40,021 nucleotides of DNA from Acidovorax sp. CF316 (lineage in GTDB: Bacteria; Pseudomonadota; Gammaproteobacteria; Burkholderiales; Burkholderiaceae_C). The translations under genes were made by a program, and so were the position numbers. The stretch spans positions 1-40,021 of the forward strand of contig NZ_AKJX01000113.1 in NCBI RefSeq assembly GCF_000276605.1, written 5' to 3'. Below are positions 39,947 through 40,021 of the stretch, piece after piece; positions within the stretch are counted from its first letter, which is position 1; each line of letters starts with the position of its first letter. The notes under the pieces are model-generated. The model made no database searches and had not been told where the DNA came from. It saw only the letters and a list, made by a program, of their open reading frames with translations.

Positions 39947-40021
39947 ATGGCTGCGGTACGCAAAAAAATGGCTAAAGAAGAACTGCTGGCCCCTGAAGTC
40001 GCTGCCGCCGCTGCGGCCGTC
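39947..40021 (+). CDS. Start of an unidentified protein, cut by window end
   Basis: The first 25 codons of a reading frame, beginning MAAVRKKMAKEELLAPEVAA and running into Ala/Val. A second in-frame Met at residue 8 is an alternative start. The upstream ATG at 39895 is out of frame and ends quickly. In related genomes cysS is often followed by a DNA-3-methyladenine glycosylase gene; that identity is only a synteny guess, because nothing diagnostic is visible here. Confidence 0.45.
   Translation, partial: MAAVRKKMAKEELLAPEVAAAAAAV

Overview
The window is about 68% GC and densely packed with genes. Its gene families point to a betaproteobacterium of the Comamonadaceae (Acidovorax/Delftia-like). 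Supporting signs are the cysS / TPR protein / L,D-transpeptidase / ppiA / ppiB / lpxH block, an RluE-type pseudouridine synthase, DUF2322 and DUF3014 proteins, and a hydroxyaspartate dehydratase that resembles, from memory, the Delftia enzyme. This assignment is inferred from gene content; no marker RNA gene is present. I saw no tRNA, rRNA, CRISPR array, insertion sequence or phage integrase.

Layout. 1-2237 (minus): M23 peptidase, small lipoprotein, rluE, then a GntR regulator cut by the window edge. 2365-6062 (plus): a cardiolipin-synthase-like phospholipase D protein and a tandem pair of exported SUKH-like proteins. 6107-10244: a small acidic protein, a periplasmic solute-binding or cyclohexadienyl-dehydratase-like protein, DUF2322, an NTF2-like protein and glnS. 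10577-13020 (plus): a Pro/Tyr/His-rich secreted protein, then aroQ, an alpha/beta hydrolase and arfB as a tight operon. 13196-17316 (plus): an IclR regulator, a ThuA-domain lipoprotein and a PQQ-type beta-propeller lipoprotein with a C-terminal cupredoxin-like domain. Two consensus IclR-type operators overlap a good promoter in front of the last two genes, which makes this the best candidate for an uncharacterised regulated system. 17518-24133: DODA-type dioxygenase, esterase, DUF3014, MDR oxidoreductase, an MFS exporter divergent from an AraC regulator, and an Lrp regulator divergent from a stand-alone AceE-type E1 (24235-26910). 27005-27793: a GNAT gene that seems to have lost its stop by a one-base deletion and now reads into a small downstream gene.

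27987-31894 (minus) is a four-gene PLP/amino-acid operon: DauR-like regulator, ornithine-cyclodeaminase-family reductase, fold-II hydroxyaspartate/threonine dehydratase and fold-III D-hydroxyaspartate-dehydratase-like enzyme. It has a textbook sigma-70 promoter placed so that the transcript should begin at the start codon. The enzymes look able to deaminate both enantiomers of 3-hydroxyaspartate and reduce the imine, in partial parallel to the beta-hydroxyaspartate cycle. 32139-32959 is a small lower-GC island with a cytosolic SUKH-like gene. 32985-38236 (minus) is an envelope and housekeeping run: TPR protein, L,D-transpeptidase, ppiA, ppiB, lpxH, mtfA. It diverges from cysS (38452-39831), which is followed by a tetranucleotide-repeat leader and the start of another gene.

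Recurring themes are -10 hexamers lying 6-7 nt before start codons (candidate leaderless mRNAs), GNAT decay, and two separate SUKH-like loci without a visible cognate toxin.
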